64,000 nucleotides of DNA, taken from positions 124,001 to 188,000 of the forward strand of contig CANLWG010000005.1 in assembly GCA_947494715.1 (NCBI GenBank), given 5' to 3'. This DNA comes from an uncultured Flavobacteriaceae bacterium. Lineage in GTDB: Bacteria > Bacteroidota > Bacteroidia > Flavobacteriales > Flavobacteriaceae. Both the position numbers and the translations under genes were made by a program. Each line of letters opens with the position of its first letter. Position 1 is the first letter of the stretch. Of the stretch, positions 1 to 9,928 are shown piece by piece. A model generated the notes under the pieces. It did not search any database, was not told the DNA's origin, and saw only the letters and a list, made by a program, of their open reading frames with translations.

Positions 1-2
1 AC

Positions 3-83
3 CTGATCTATCTGCAGGACTACAAGATTCCCATTGGTCAAACCTATAAGCGTAGGATTCATGGTTTATTGGGTGGGAAGTAG
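3..83 (+). CDS. C-terminal end of an unidentified protein (cut by window edge)
   Basis: An open frame enters from the left edge and ends at a TAG at 81-83. It gives 26 residues ending in RRIHGLLGGK. The stretch is basic and too short to assign to a family. It could also be chance open frame. Confidence 0.3.
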   Translation: MIYLQDYKIPIGQTYKRRIHGLLGGK

Positions 84-152
84 TATTTTATGTCGGTTTC
101 TAAAATGAAGTTTACGTAATCCACTATTTTATTCAACCCATACGGAATCTAG

Positions 153-317
153 CCCTTAGGTTACCATAAATTTAATTTTACATACAAAACACTCGGAAAG
201 AGAGAAGAGTATCGCGAGAACCCGAGCCGGTTTGGCATTTACCCGCCCTTTGTGGAAAAGTTTTGGAAACCTCCCATAGGAATGCGTAAGAAAAAACAAC
301 GAAAAGCTGTATTTTAG
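153..317 (+). pseudogene. Possible gene remnant without a start codon
   Basis: A 54-codon open frame lies between stop codons, with no ATG until near its end. Its composition looks coding, with a Pro/Arg-rich section followed by a KKKQRK basic tail. Nothing else explains the 84-442 stretch. It may be a relic of the gene ending at 83 or of a mobile-element protein, but I cannot assign a family. Confidence 0.2.
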
Positions 318-496
318 GAGGAAATTTTTACTGAGAGAGGTTGCCCGAGTTATGGATTACAAGTACTTACCATAGGCGGGACTTACAGCCAATTTTAAGC
401 TTATGAAGGTAATCCAGGACATTCATTTTCATTCCCCTGCGGGTGTATAAAGATGTATTTTATAGCTATATAAACAAGTTAGTGGCAATTTCGAAG

Positions 497-1219
497 ATGA
501 AAACCGTCCATAGAATAAATAAAGATGATATTTTTTATTCCTTAAAATATTTGGTCTGGTTTATTTATGCCACACCAATTTTTTTGGTTTTATCTATCCC
601 TTTTGCTCATTACATCAAAGGATGGGATTGGGATAACTCCTTGGAAAAGGCGCCACTTGTGTTTATCATTAGTATATTGTTTTTTATTCTACTCCCCACT
701 ATAATTATACACATCTCCCATTACCATTCGAATAAAAATCTTATTGTTGAAATAGATAAGACCGAACAGAAGATAACTTTCAAAAAAAAGCGGGAGTATA
801 CTTATCAATTTTCTGATCTAAAGGCAGAGTTGTGTACCCCTATTTATCATAAAAACAAAATAGACAAAGCGAGGCTATGGGTTACACCTTGGTCCAACTA
901 TTCATTCCTAAAAGTTCATTCTTCGGATAATAAAGAGTTCAATATTAGTTCAACCTTAATAAAACCAACCGAATTTCCATTAGAAATCAAGAGCACAGAA
1001 TATTCATTATGGCCATCCATCGGCCCTTGGTTCATTGACCATGAAGCAACAAAGACCAAGGAAAGAGAATTGGAAAGGAGTAAGCTAAACGATTGGAAAG
1101 AAAAGTTCTCTCACTTGACCGTAATCCAAATCGAAAAAAAACTAAATAACGCTGATAGTTTAGATTATTATCCAAGAAAAGCACTAATTGAATTAAAAAA
1201 TGAAAAAACAGCCACTTAA
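497..1219 (+). CDS. Hypothetical protein with two transmembrane segments
   Basis: The protein has 240 residues when started at the ATG at 497, which follows a GAAG. The frame is open back to a GTG at 443, but that start has no better ribosome site. Two hydrophobic segments occupy roughly residues 14-38 and 52-75 and are joined by a short charged loop. A soluble, Lys-rich C-terminal half of about 160 residues probably faces the cytoplasm. I see no catalytic motif. It stands alone, with about 170 bp of non-coding DNA after it. Function unknown. Confidence 0.6.
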   Translation: MKTVHRINKDDIFYSLKYLVWFIYATPIFLVLSIPFAHYIKGWDWDNSLEKAPLVFIISILFFILLPTIIIHISHYHSNKNLIVEIDKTEQKITFKKKREYTYQFSDLKAELCTPIYHKNKIDKARLWVTPWSNYSFLKVHSSDNKEFNISSTLIKPTEFPLEIKSTEYSLWPSIGPWFIDHEATKTKERELERSKLNDWKEKFSHLTVIQIEKKLNNADSLDYYPRKALIELKNEKTAT

Positions 1220-1390
1220 AATGGTTATTAGTAATTGCTTCTACTCGCCTACTTCTGAAAATCCACGCGTATTTTCAGTTTAGAGTGACTTACCTGTGCC
1301 AGGCAGGCTTCCAAAGTTAATTGCTAAACCACACAACTATTCATCTACAAAATCGTTAGTTATACTATTGTTAGTAACAATACTATATAC

Positions 1391-2470
1391 ATGAAAAATA
1401 CCATAGTTGGGGCCTTACTTGTATCCCTTCTTACCAACTGCTCAGAGGATAAGCCGGGCGTTGCAGCACTATCGGACAGGGAGTTTAAGATGGGATTTAC
1501 CACATGGAGTTATGGGCCCAATCTACAGGATGTAAATGACACCTATTCATTTATTACGGGTAATGCCGATATATACGCTGAACATATAGATAGCAACATT
1601 CCATGGAATGCATGGATCAACGACCTGGCATTACCATCAGAATTCACCAACGAAATATTTGGGCGGGCCAATAGAAAAATTTCCGGAAAACCCCTATTGC
1701 TCTCCGTCAGCTTGTTAAATTCAAACCGGGATGAACTGGCCTCGGATTTTGACGATACCGTACCCACCTATGATAACCTTGATGATAGCCATATCAGGTA
1801 GGGGAATTTTAAGCATATCAGCTACTTAGTGGGGGCGTTTGCGCCGGATTATCTGGTTATCGCTATTGAAGTCAATGAACTTAGACTTAGGTCTCCGGAA
1901 AAATGGGACTCCTATACCAACTTGATTTTTGATGTTAAAACAAGAATTAAGCAATCCTACCCCGATTTAAAGATTTCAGAATCAATTTCATTACATAATT
2001 TGTACGAACCCGAAGTGTCAGATCCACAAACCTATATTGGGGACATCGTGGATTATATGAATCAAAATGACTTTGTCGCGATCAGCTTCTACCCTTTTTT
2101 GAAAAATCTAAGCTCAAAAACCGAGTTCCAGGAGGCGCTGGACTTTTTACACAGCCAAGCCGTTCCACCGATTGCTTTTGTAGAAACCGCCCATATTGCA
2201 GAAAACTTAGTGATTCCAAATTTAAATGTATCCATTCCCGGCAATGAAAACGAACAAAACGTTTATCTCGAAACGCTATTGGAAAATGCTGACACCCAAG
2301 CTTACGAATTCATCATTTGGTGGACGCACCGAGATTATGATGCCCTTTGGGAAACTTTTCCCGAGGAAGTGAAAGATCTTGGACAGCTATGGAGAGATAC
2401 CGGTCTTCTGGATGAAAATGGAATGGAAAGAGCTGCTTTTTCCGTGTGGAAAGGCAATTATCAAAAATAA
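1391..2470 (+). pseudogene. TIM-barrel glycoside-hydrolase-like lipoprotein, interrupted by in-frame TAG
   Basis: Two open frames, 1391-1801 and 1829-2470, are in the same phase and separated only by a TAG at 1799-1801. Reading through gives one protein of about 359 residues. The N-terminus is a lipoprotein signal with Cys17 (LTNC). The second half looks like a GH-A/GH53-type barrel: the segment VIAIEVNEL could hold the acid/base Glu and FVETAH the nucleophile Glu, with Trp-rich strands near the end (IIWWTH). The stop falls before both candidate catalytic residues, so the product would be inactive unless the codon is suppressed. A CAG-to-TAG or TGG-to-TAG change or a sequencing error would explain it. 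The family assignment is tentative. Confidence 0.6.
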
Positions 2471-2653
2471 TTACAACTAAAGTTCAAATAAAGGATTGAT
2501 TCGAAGTATGCCAAAGGCATGATTTTTATAATCCATTACAGACTCGTCTTTTCTTTTACTATTTATCGAGAAAATATAGTTGCCCATGTCAAAAAATTGC
2601 ATTTGTTCTTGTAATTTTACTTCGAATAATCAACTATCTGAATAACTAAGTTC

Positions 2654-4480
2654 TTGGGAAGTTCCTCTATCAAGTCATTTTTTTCACTTTCCCTATTTGT
2701 CATCTCAGTTCAGGGAATCGCTCAGAATATATCTATAGAAAATAGAGTAGAGGATATCATAATAAAAGAGGACACCTCTTTTGTGAAACATGTAAGTGTA
2801 GTGATAAAAGAGAGTGAGCAAGAAGTTTTGTATCCAATTTTCTACGATAACGAACTTGAAAAAATATCCGATATACAAGTCTATTCCAAAAAGGGAAAAC
2901 GCTTTAAGCATGTAAAAGATAAAGTCATCATAGAAGATGATGTGGAACTTGAATATATTGCGAGCAAAAAAGTAAAAACAATCATTATCCCTCCGGGGTC
3001 CAAGTCAAAAATCTCATATACTGTTGACTGCGACGAGCTGATGTATTTTTCAGATCTTCGATTTTTTTCATACAACAAAGTAGATACCCTAAAATATAAG
3101 CTACAGGTCCCTGACACCTTCCGGTTCGTTCATAATACAATATATAAGGAATCGCTCGAATATGTCAGCATGGATTCCATCAGTACGGATAGTACGACCA
3201 AATGGAACATTGAAGTTGTTCCAGAAAGGATAGAACCCGACCCCTTGGCGTTTTTTGGAATTTATCGAAACAAGAAATCTCCTTTGATGAGGACCATCGT
3301 GGTACCGGCTTCATACAAAGACAATGCGATGAAATATCTGAATGATTGGTATCTGCAAAAAGTACAAGCGAAAAGAGGACTGAACCCAAAAGTGATACGT
3401 AAGATAAACGAACTCACCAAAGGAAAATCAGAACCTTCGGATATACTTGACATTCTATATAATTATGTGAAGAATAATTTTAAATATGTAGCCATTGAAA
3501 TAGGGATGGGCGCTTTTATCCCTACACACGCCAATGAGGTTTTTTCACACAAGGAGGGTGATTGCAAGGATCTATCAAACCTTCTTTCGGAAGCATTAAA
3601 CTACAAAGGGATAAATAGTCATATTGCTCTTGCTGCCACCTATGATCATATTAGCGATTGTGATTTTCCTTCATTGAGTTCTGCAAACCATGTGGTATGC
3701 TTGGCATACTTAAATGATATCCCAATTATTTTGGATCCGACAGACCCAATTCACTCTCCCAAAACACCTGTTCAAAGCATACAAAATCGTTCAATACTGA
3801 TTGTTAATCCAAGTGGTGGAGAATGGCACAAAGCACAGGGGTTTACCCCCCGACAGAATTTAATAGACTATAACATAGAATTAAAAGAAGGTTCGGATAA
3901 AATGTTGGTAGGTGGATTTCAAGTAAGTTATAATGGAATTTCAGGTAATTTTTTAAGGCGTGGGTTCATGCACTTGGATGAGAAAAAAACAAATGCTTCA
4001 ATAGAAAAACATTTCACATCGGTTTTTGGCAATCAGTCAATTGAAGATTTCAGTATATCTCCTCAAACCAATATGGTTGACGCAAAAGGAAAGCTATCGA
4101 TAAATGGAAAAATATTCAATGATTCGGAAAGCCGAGTTCTATTCCTTGATTTTTTACCCCAACCCTTGGAAACACAGGAAAGGGGAGAACTGCTGGAAGG
4201 AACCCACTTGGGAAGCAATTTAAGTAAGAGAGTGCATTTAAAAATTGAAATGAACAAGGTATTTGAGGCTTTTAAACCAATTGAACACATATTTTCCGAC
4301 GAAAGAGTTTCTCTAAAGTTAAAAATCACCAATCCACGCGATTCCATTGTATGGGTCGAATATGAATTTGAATGTGATTACAATTCGGTCAATAAGGAAA
4401 ATTCTAAAGCTATAAACAAGATTTTGACATCCTTCAAAAATGTTATAAATGACCCTATCATTCTTAAGAAAAAAGGTTGA
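2654..4480 (+). CDS. DUF3857 / transglutaminase-like secreted protein
   Basis: The protein has 608 residues: an export signal ending near GIAQ, a DUF3857 beta-rich domain (about 40-230), then a transglutaminase-like cysteine-protease fold (about 260-380). The Cys-His-Asp triad is visible as EGDCKDLSNLL, SANHVVCL and ILDPTDP. A further beta domain forms the C-terminus. The frame has a TGA at 2639-2641, so the only plausible start is the TTG at 2654. Such proteins are common in Bacteroidota, probably act in the periplasm, and their substrate is unknown. The end overlaps the next gene by 32 bp, which indicates a two-gene operon. Confidence 0.85.
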   Translation: MGSSSIKSFFSLSLFVISVQGIAQNISIENRVEDIIIKEDTSFVKHVSVVIKESEQEVLYPIFYDNELEKISDIQVYSKKGKRFKHVKDKVIIEDDVELEYIASKKVKTIIIPPGSKSKISYTVDCDELMYFSDLRFFSYNKVDTLKYKLQVPDTFRFVHNTIYKESLEYVSMDSISTDSTTKWNIEVVPERIEPDPLAFFGIYRNKKSPLMRTIVVPASYKDNAMKYLNDWYLQKVQAKRGLNPKVIRKINELTKGKSEPSDILDILYNYVKNNFKYVAIEIGMGAFIPTHANEVFSHKEGDCKDLSNLLSEALNYKGINSHIALAATYDHISDCDFPSLSSANHVVCLAYLNDIPIILDPTDPIHSPKTPVQSIQNRSILIVNPSGGEWHKAQGFTPRQNLIDYNIELKEGSDKMLVGGFQVSYNGISGNFLRRGFMHLDEKKTNASIEKHFTSVFGNQSIEDFSISPQTNMVDAKGKLSINGKIFNDSESRVLFLDFLPQPLETQERGELLEGTHLGSNLSKRVHLKIEMNKVFEAFKPIEHIFSDERVSLKLKITNPRDSIVWVEYEFECDYNSVNKENSKAINKILTSFKNVINDPIILKKKG

Positions 4481-6476
4481 AAAGCATATTGCTTTCTGTG
4501 TGTTCATTTCGCTACCAATAGGCGCTTTAGCGAATGATAGCATTCCTAATTCCGACTTTCTTGAATATTGCAAAAAATCTGATGCTTATCTAAAGTATTC
4601 TTACACAGATGTTGCCTACGCCAAAGCATGGGGAAGCTATAGAAGATATGTTTCGATAAACAACAAATTGGTTGTTAACAGTAGAGCTGGGGTAAATAGG
4701 TTTGCATACTTAAACTTGAATGAGTACATAAGTGATAACATAGATGAGATTGAGGTTAAGACCTTAAAAGCCGATGGCACAGTTATAGAGCTGGACTCCA
4801 GCAAAGTGTTTCAAACCAGGTCCGGTGACAGGAAATTAGGCCCAATAAACTATCCCATTCCAGGCGTAGAACCTGGAGATACTATTGAAACCTCCTATAC
4901 CTATAGAGACTACGTTAAAGTGCAGGAGATGACGGATTTCGTGAATTTATATTCGGAAGTACCCAGCTTGAACACGGAATACTCCATTAAATCGGACCCG
5001 GAACTCCTTGTACGATATAAGGTATACAATAAGTTTCCCGAACCTCAAATAATATCAAACGATACATTGATTTATTGCTTGTTTAAAATGGAAAAAATCA
5101 AAGGTCTAGAGGAAAATAACAACTCCTGTATACCCTGTGAGTTACCATACATGTATTATTCAATGGAAAAACGGGATAGCGAATTTAGAAAATGGAAAGA
5201 TGTATATAATCAGGAATTCAATCTTATAACGCAGCCCGTTTCTTTGGACAATGAAAATTCATCTTATTATGGTAGATGGAAAAGGAGTGTTATTGGTGAA
5301 GCCAAAGACAGTAGTAAATACCATAAATTCACCCTTTTGCACCAGGATGTTCTGAACAACATCCAAATGGAACCGCCCAAAAAAGACGAACTGTTGAAAT
5401 CCAACGGTTATTTTCTAAAGGAAAAACGATTTAACCCACTTGGTATCCGTAGGTTGTATAGGCAATTGTTAGAGGATTTGGGGATTGAATATTGGGCCGT
5501 ATTCGCCAGAAGTAAGCGGGCTGGGAAAATAGACCCTCATTACATCAGAAAAGGAGAATATGATCATATACTTTTTGCTTACAACGATGATAAAGGCGTT
5601 ATGAATCTGCTTTATCCTCACGAAGCTTACTACAAATATCAAATTAACGAAATCCCGACTTCAATTTATAATACCGATGCTGTTATCGCTAAGCCCTATT
5701 TGACAAAAAAAATTAAGAAAAAAGACAGATTCATTGGTTATGACCTTGAATTGGCCGTTGTGGATTCAGTCACAGTAAACACGGTCAAAATACCTGGAAC
5801 AAGCTCACATCATAATTATGTAAAACAAGTTTTTTACAGTAATGTGAATTTGGAAAAAAAAGAAACACCAATCAAATATAGATTTTCTGTGTCCGGGGGA
5901 TTATATACGGAGTTAAAGGCGTTTTTTGAGCTATTGGCACAAGACGAAGAAGTAAATGATTTTTACAATGCATTGGAAGAATTTGAGGGTGATGAAGACT
6001 TAATAGAGATTGATACAGTTACCAAAACCATCCTAAAGAATGCTAAACCTTTTAGTTTTAGAATGGAAGCCGAGGGAACTCTTAAAGGTGCCATGTCTTT
6101 TTTAACTGATAATATGGTGAGTATTTCTCTTGATAAATTGGTTCAACATAATCAAATTGAAACTGAACAGGACACTGCCGATCTTAATTATTATCTCGAT
6201 TATGGGTATTCAGATTATCTGATGGCAATATTTAAATTTCAAAATAATATTGAAATATTGGATATTGATGGGTACAACATCGATTTTAAAAATGATTATG
6301 GAGAGTACTTTTTTAAATTGGAGTTGGTTGGAAAAAATCAGGTCACACTTCAATCAAACTATGAAATCAATAGGGAAATGATTCCTAAAGATGAATACGT
6401 ACACTTGAAAAAAATAAATCAATTGTTACAAGAAACCAAGAACAAGCGTATTCTCGTAAAGATAAAAAACCTGTAG
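4449..6476 (+). CDS. DUF3857-type secreted protein with degenerate transglutaminase domain
   Basis: The protein has 675 residues with a signal peptide (basic RKKVEKH, then a hydrophobic run ending at GALAND). Its N-terminal half resembles the DUF3857 region of the preceding gene. In the part corresponding to the transglutaminase domain (around residues 320-420) I see DHILFAY and LLYPHEAYY but no EGDCKD-like cysteine segment, so the nucleophile seems lost. It starts inside the preceding gene in another frame, which suggests translational coupling. It may be a non-catalytic partner of its neighbour. Confidence 0.8.
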   Translation: MTLSFLRKKVEKHIAFCVFISLPIGALANDSIPNSDFLEYCKKSDAYLKYSYTDVAYAKAWGSYRRYVSINNKLVVNSRAGVNRFAYLNLNEYISDNIDEIEVKTLKADGTVIELDSSKVFQTRSGDRKLGPINYPIPGVEPGDTIETSYTYRDYVKVQEMTDFVNLYSEVPSLNTEYSIKSDPELLVRYKVYNKFPEPQIISNDTLIYCLFKMEKIKGLEENNNSCIPCELPYMYYSMEKRDSEFRKWKDVYNQEFNLITQPVSLDNENSSYYGRWKRSVIGEAKDSSKYHKFTLLHQDVLNNIQMEPPKKDELLKSNGYFLKEKRFNPLGIRRLYRQLLEDLGIEYWAVFARSKRAGKIDPHYIRKGEYDHILFAYNDDKGVMNLLYPHEAYYKYQINEIPTSIYNTDAVIAKPYLTKKIKKKDRFIGYDLELAVVDSVTVNTVKIPGTSSHHNYVKQVFYSNVNLEKKETPIKYRFSVSGGLYTELKAFFELLAQDEEVNDFYNALEEFEGDEDLIEIDTVTKTILKNAKPFSFRMEAEGTLKGAMSFLTDNMVSISLDKLVQHNQIETEQDTADLNYYLDYGYSDYLMAIFKFQNNIEILDIDGYNIDFKNDYGEYFFKLELVGKNQVTLQSNYEINREMIPKDEYVHLKKINQLLQETKNKRILVKIKNL

Positions 6477-6516
6477 GTTCAGAAACGTTAGTACCAACGA
6501 AATGTGTTAAGGAAAA

Positions 6517-7002
6517 ATGCAAAAAAACGATTGGATGACCAAAAGCCTAATCCATGAAAAATTAAGAAGTCTCGGGCTACAACTACCTGAGGTCTCAACA
6601 CCGGGAGGGAACTATCTTTCCGTTAATATTCGCGGAAGTATCGCCTATGTTGCCATACAGTTCCCGATCTGGAATGGTGAATATCTATATCATGGCCATT
6701 TGGGCAGGGATATATCAACCCAAGAGGGTATCCAAGCCATGGAAATCTGCGCACTACATGTATTGGCACAAATAAACGATAAAATAGGTTTTGAAAACGT
6801 ACTGGGATTAAATCATCTGGATGCCTATTTCCAATCTGTGGAGGGTTGGGACGATTCGCCCTTAGTTGTGGATGGGGCATCAGATCTATTCGTTAAGGTG
6901 TTGGGGAATTCTGGACTTCATAGCAGATCCATTGTTGGTGTGGAACGTTTGCCTCGGAATTTTTGCGCCGGATTAACGGTATCCCTAACCCTAAAAGGAT
7001 GA
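6517..7002 (+). CDS. RidA (YjgF/YER057c/UK114) family protein
   Basis: The protein has 161 residues and matches the longer RidA subfamily: GGNYLSVNIRGS near residue 30, YHGHLGRDIST, a conserved NGAS-like segment (VDGASDLFVKVLG) and a C-terminal LHSRSIVGVERLP. Classical RidA hydrolyses reactive enamine/imine intermediates from PLP enzymes and has a conserved Arg. Here the GRHARSA-like position reads LHSRSIVG, so an Arg is kept nearby. The longer subfamily often has unassigned substrates. It stands alone after the DUF3857 pair. Confidence 0.8.
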   Translation: MQKNDWMTKSLIHEKLRSLGLQLPEVSTPGGNYLSVNIRGSIAYVAIQFPIWNGEYLYHGHLGRDISTQEGIQAMEICALHVLAQINDKIGFENVLGLNHLDAYFQSVEGWDDSPLVVDGASDLFVKVLGNSGLHSRSIVGVERLPRNFCAGLTVSLTLKG

Positions 7003-7121
7003 TTAAATGATAAAATCCTGACGTTCCGTTCAAATACGATATCGTACATTTTGGATGATATGTTAAGAATTTAGATACAGGATTAGAATTCATTAAATTT
7101 AGGTACTAAAAACATTTCGAT

Positions 7122-7484
7122 ATGGAGAAGTTCTTTTATCTCATCGCAATTGCATGGTTGGGAACTTACCCCTTGCATGCTCAGGATCTACAAAAATCCG
7201 TGGATACAGATCGGGGTAGTACCTTGGTTAAGAAACACGCGAGCGATAAAAGTACCGAGCCTTATGCCCTATTGAAAAGAGAATTTGCGAAAACGATTGG
7301 GCCACAAGGGCAACCTACCGAGGCCATTGGGATTTCCATGGGCCAATGTCCACCGACCGATCAGTTATCGCTATCAAACCTATCTGAAATGACGGTTTAC
7401 GAACCAAAAGGCGATTATAAAATGAGGCTTTTTAAAGTGGATAGCACAAAGCAATTCCACCTCAAGATATATAAAGCCCAATAA
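7122..7484 (+). CDS. Small secreted protein of unknown function
   Basis: The protein has 120 residues with a clear signal peptide (MEKFFYLIAIAWLGTYPLHAQ, cleavage after AQ). The mature part of about 100 residues is charged and has one Cys (GQCPPTDQ). I recognise no domain. The ATG follows a short AT-rich leader. Confidence 0.6.
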   Translation: MEKFFYLIAIAWLGTYPLHAQDLQKSVDTDRGSTLVKKHASDKSTEPYALLKREFAKTIGPQGQPTEAIGISMGQCPPTDQLSLSNLSEMTVYEPKGDYKMRLFKVDSTKQFHLKIYKAQ

Positions 7485-7620
7485 GTTTTCGGACTAGATC
7501 CCATATGTGAAATTATGGATAAGGTTGGATTTATCTCATCAATTTTATTTCATCTGGGGATATAGTAATGTAACTTTCATTGCCATAACTTTGCTATACG
7601 TAAAAAATAGTTGTGCTGAA

Positions 7621-8427
7621 ATGAGAAGAACATATACCACTTTTATTCTAGTAATCCTGTACTTACTTTTATCATCTCACGAACTGTTCCTGAAGTCCGA
7701 CCGTTATTTTTTTGAAGAGAATAGCCAGGAGGAACTTTACCTTTTTAATGGAACATTTGACAAAAGTGAAAATGTGATTACCAGAGACCGAATCGTTAAT
7801 CCAAAAATACTTGGCCCTGATTACAATTTTGTACCCACCTCCGATAATTTTTATGATACCGATGACATCACCCATTTAAAATTCAAAACCGGCGAAACCG
7901 GTACTTATGTGGCAGGAATATCTACACTCCCCAGGGCCATAGAACTCAGTGGGAAGGATTTTACAGCCTACCTGGAACACGAAGGATTGACCGGGGTAAT
8001 TTCAGATAGAAAAAATAAGGGAATCTCCAACCAGGCCGCTCATGAAAAATATTCCAAACACGTTAAGGCCATCTTTCAAGTGGACGATACAAGAACGGAC
8101 GACTTTTCAACCCAATTGAATTACCCCATTGAATTCATCCCTTTGAAAAATCCGTATGAACTATCGGTTGGTGATGAAGCATCGTTCAAACTTGTATATC
8201 GGGGTGAGCCACTGGGCAATCAAACCGTTCATATAAGCTCACGTATAAATTTGGAAGAGCAGGGCAAGGAAGAAACTTCCTTAAAAACCAACGAAAAAGG
8301 GGAAGTCAGCTTTACGATCGCTAATTTAGGCCAATGGTATATTGCCACTATTCACATGCAGGAAAGTAAAGAGGAGGAATTTGATTATGAATCCAATTGG
8401 GCCACGCTGACCTTTGAAGTAAAATAG
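7621..8427 (+). CDS. DUF4198 domain-containing protein
   Basis: The protein has 268 residues from the ATG at 7621. The frame opens further up, but only this ATG gives a proper signal segment (MRRTYTTFILVILYLLLSSH). The SHELFLKS start of the mature part, a following beta-rich region and the segments VGDEASFKLVYRGEPL and TNEKGEVSFTI match DUF4198, a periplasmic family related to nickel or metal uptake components and common near TonB-dependent systems. No receptor is next to it here, so the role is open. Confidence 0.75.
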   Translation: MRRTYTTFILVILYLLLSSHELFLKSDRYFFEENSQEELYLFNGTFDKSENVITRDRIVNPKILGPDYNFVPTSDNFYDTDDITHLKFKTGETGTYVAGISTLPRAIELSGKDFTAYLEHEGLTGVISDRKNKGISNQAAHEKYSKHVKAIFQVDDTRTDDFSTQLNYPIEFIPLKNPYELSVGDEASFKLVYRGEPLGNQTVHISSRINLEEQGKEETSLKTNEKGEVSFTIANLGQWYIATIHMQESKEEEFDYESNWATLTFEVK

Positions 8428-8587
8428 AGCGGGACATGGTAAGGCAAACTTCAATAAAAGCCCCAATACGTAAGTTTTGCCAAAGTTAAAATCAATGATT
8501 CCCAACAAAATTCCTTATAGGGATATATAACTACCCCATCAGACAGGTATGCAATACAATATCCCGAATCTAAAGCTAAAAGAAAAA

Positions 8588-9385
8588 ATGACAAACGAAC
8601 AATTCACCAATGAATTTGAAAAGGCAAGACCACAACTTAAGGCCTACATACTAAGGATTACAGCGAGCATTCAGGACTCAGAGGATATTGTTCAGGACAC
8701 TTTTATCAAGGCCTCGGAAAAAATTGATGCGTTCCGCGGCGAAAGTTCTGTTAGGACATGGATCTTTACCATTGCTTCAAACCTTGCAAAGGACAATCTA
8801 CGCACAAAAAAACGTTGGACCGAAAATGTTACGGACATTTGCCGTGAGAAAGCATTGTCCAATCCCAACTATTTTCCGGAAATAATGAAAATCCAACAAA
8901 CATCACAGCAAGCAAAGTTTGAGATCAAGGAGCATATAAATTTTTGCCTTACCTGCATTTCAAAATCATTACCGCTTGAACAACAAATCTGCATCCTGCT
9001 AAAAGAAGTCCATGAATTCAAAGTATCGGAAATCAGTAAAATTTTGGATATCACTGTAGCAATGGTCAAATACTATTTGCATACAGCACGTGCCAAGATG
9101 ATCAAAATTTTCGAAGGGAGATGTGCCTTGATCAACAAGAAGGGAACGTGTCATCAATGTTCGGAACTCAACGGTATATTTAATCCGAAACAAAATTTTG
9201 AGGAGGAAAAGAATAAAATAGAATTTGCTAAGAAAGCGAATGACCCAAACAGAGAGTACCTGTTGGATCTGCGACTTAAAATCGTTAAGAGCGTCGATCC
9301 TTTTAATTCGAACGGCTCAGACCTTCAATTACATCATTTAGAGCATAATAGAAAGGTAATGGACAATATTGCCGAAAAAAAATGA
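8588..9385 (+). CDS. ECF-type RNA polymerase sigma factor with C-terminal extension
   Basis: The protein has 265 residues from the ATG at 8588, which is preceded by AAAGAAAAA; a farther ATG at 8549 is less likely. Region 2 is clear (SIQDSEDIVQDTFIKA, then RTWIFTIASNLAKDNLR). Region 4 is EISKILDITVAMVKYYLHTARAKM. The last 80 residues go beyond a normal ECF factor and contain GTCHQCSEL, a CxxC that could bind metal or sense redox. No anti-sigma gene follows. Instead an SRPBCC protein and a small protein follow in the same direction. Confidence 0.85.
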   Translation: MTNEQFTNEFEKARPQLKAYILRITASIQDSEDIVQDTFIKASEKIDAFRGESSVRTWIFTIASNLAKDNLRTKKRWTENVTDICREKALSNPNYFPEIMKIQQTSQQAKFEIKEHINFCLTCISKSLPLEQQICILLKEVHEFKVSEISKILDITVAMVKYYLHTARAKMIKIFEGRCALINKKGTCHQCSELNGIFNPKQNFEEEKNKIEFAKKANDPNREYLLDLRLKIVKSVDPFNSNGSDLQLHHLEHNRKVMDNIAEKK

Positions 9386-9453
9386 AAAATTGCCTATCGT
9401 TATATCCTGTTCAAACGTCAAAAGAATGTACATGAAACGAAAAAGAACAGAAA

Positions 9454-9921
9454 ATGACAAACGTGGCATCAGATGGCAAGGCCCTAACCAGTAAAAAAAA
9501 CTTTAGTCGAGAAACGGTAGTGAGTATCGACATCCAAGCTAACAAAAGTATTATTTGGGCATTATTGACCAACGCAGAGGACTATAGTCGTTGGAATAGC
9601 ACCATAATATCCATTGAGGGCGATGTAGCCAAAGGCGAAAAAATTAAACTCAAATCGGTACTTGACCCCAAAAGGACCTTTAAGCTAAAAGTAAAGGAAT
9701 TTGGGGCTGAGAACCGCTTGGTCTGGGGCGATGCCATGGGCAAACGTACGTACACCTTAAAAACAGTCGGTGACGAACTTACCAACTTTATGATGACAGA
9801 GAAAATAGGCGGCCCTATGTTTCCTTTGTTCGCCAAAATGATACCACCCTTTGACCAATCCTTTGAAAAATTCGCCAAGGATCTTATGAAAGAAGCGGAA
9901 TTAATCCAAAACTCAAAATAA
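9454..9921 (+). CDS. SRPBCC family protein
   Basis: The protein has 155 residues and shows the START/Bet v1-like pattern: VSIDIQANKSIIWALLTNAEDYSRWNS at the N-terminus, a central beta-sheet section, and a C-terminal helix (FEKFAKDLMKEAELI). Such proteins bind small hydrophobic ligands. It lies 68 bp after the sigma factor gene and 7 bp before the next gene, so the three are probably co-transcribed. Confidence 0.8.
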   Translation: MTNVASDGKALTSKKNFSRETVVSIDIQANKSIIWALLTNAEDYSRWNSTIISIEGDVAKGEKIKLKSVLDPKRTFKLKVKEFGAENRLVWGDAMGKRTYTLKTVGDELTNFMMTEKIGGPMFPLFAKMIPPFDQSFEKFAKDLMKEAELIQNSK

Positions 9922-9928
9922 CAACGAC

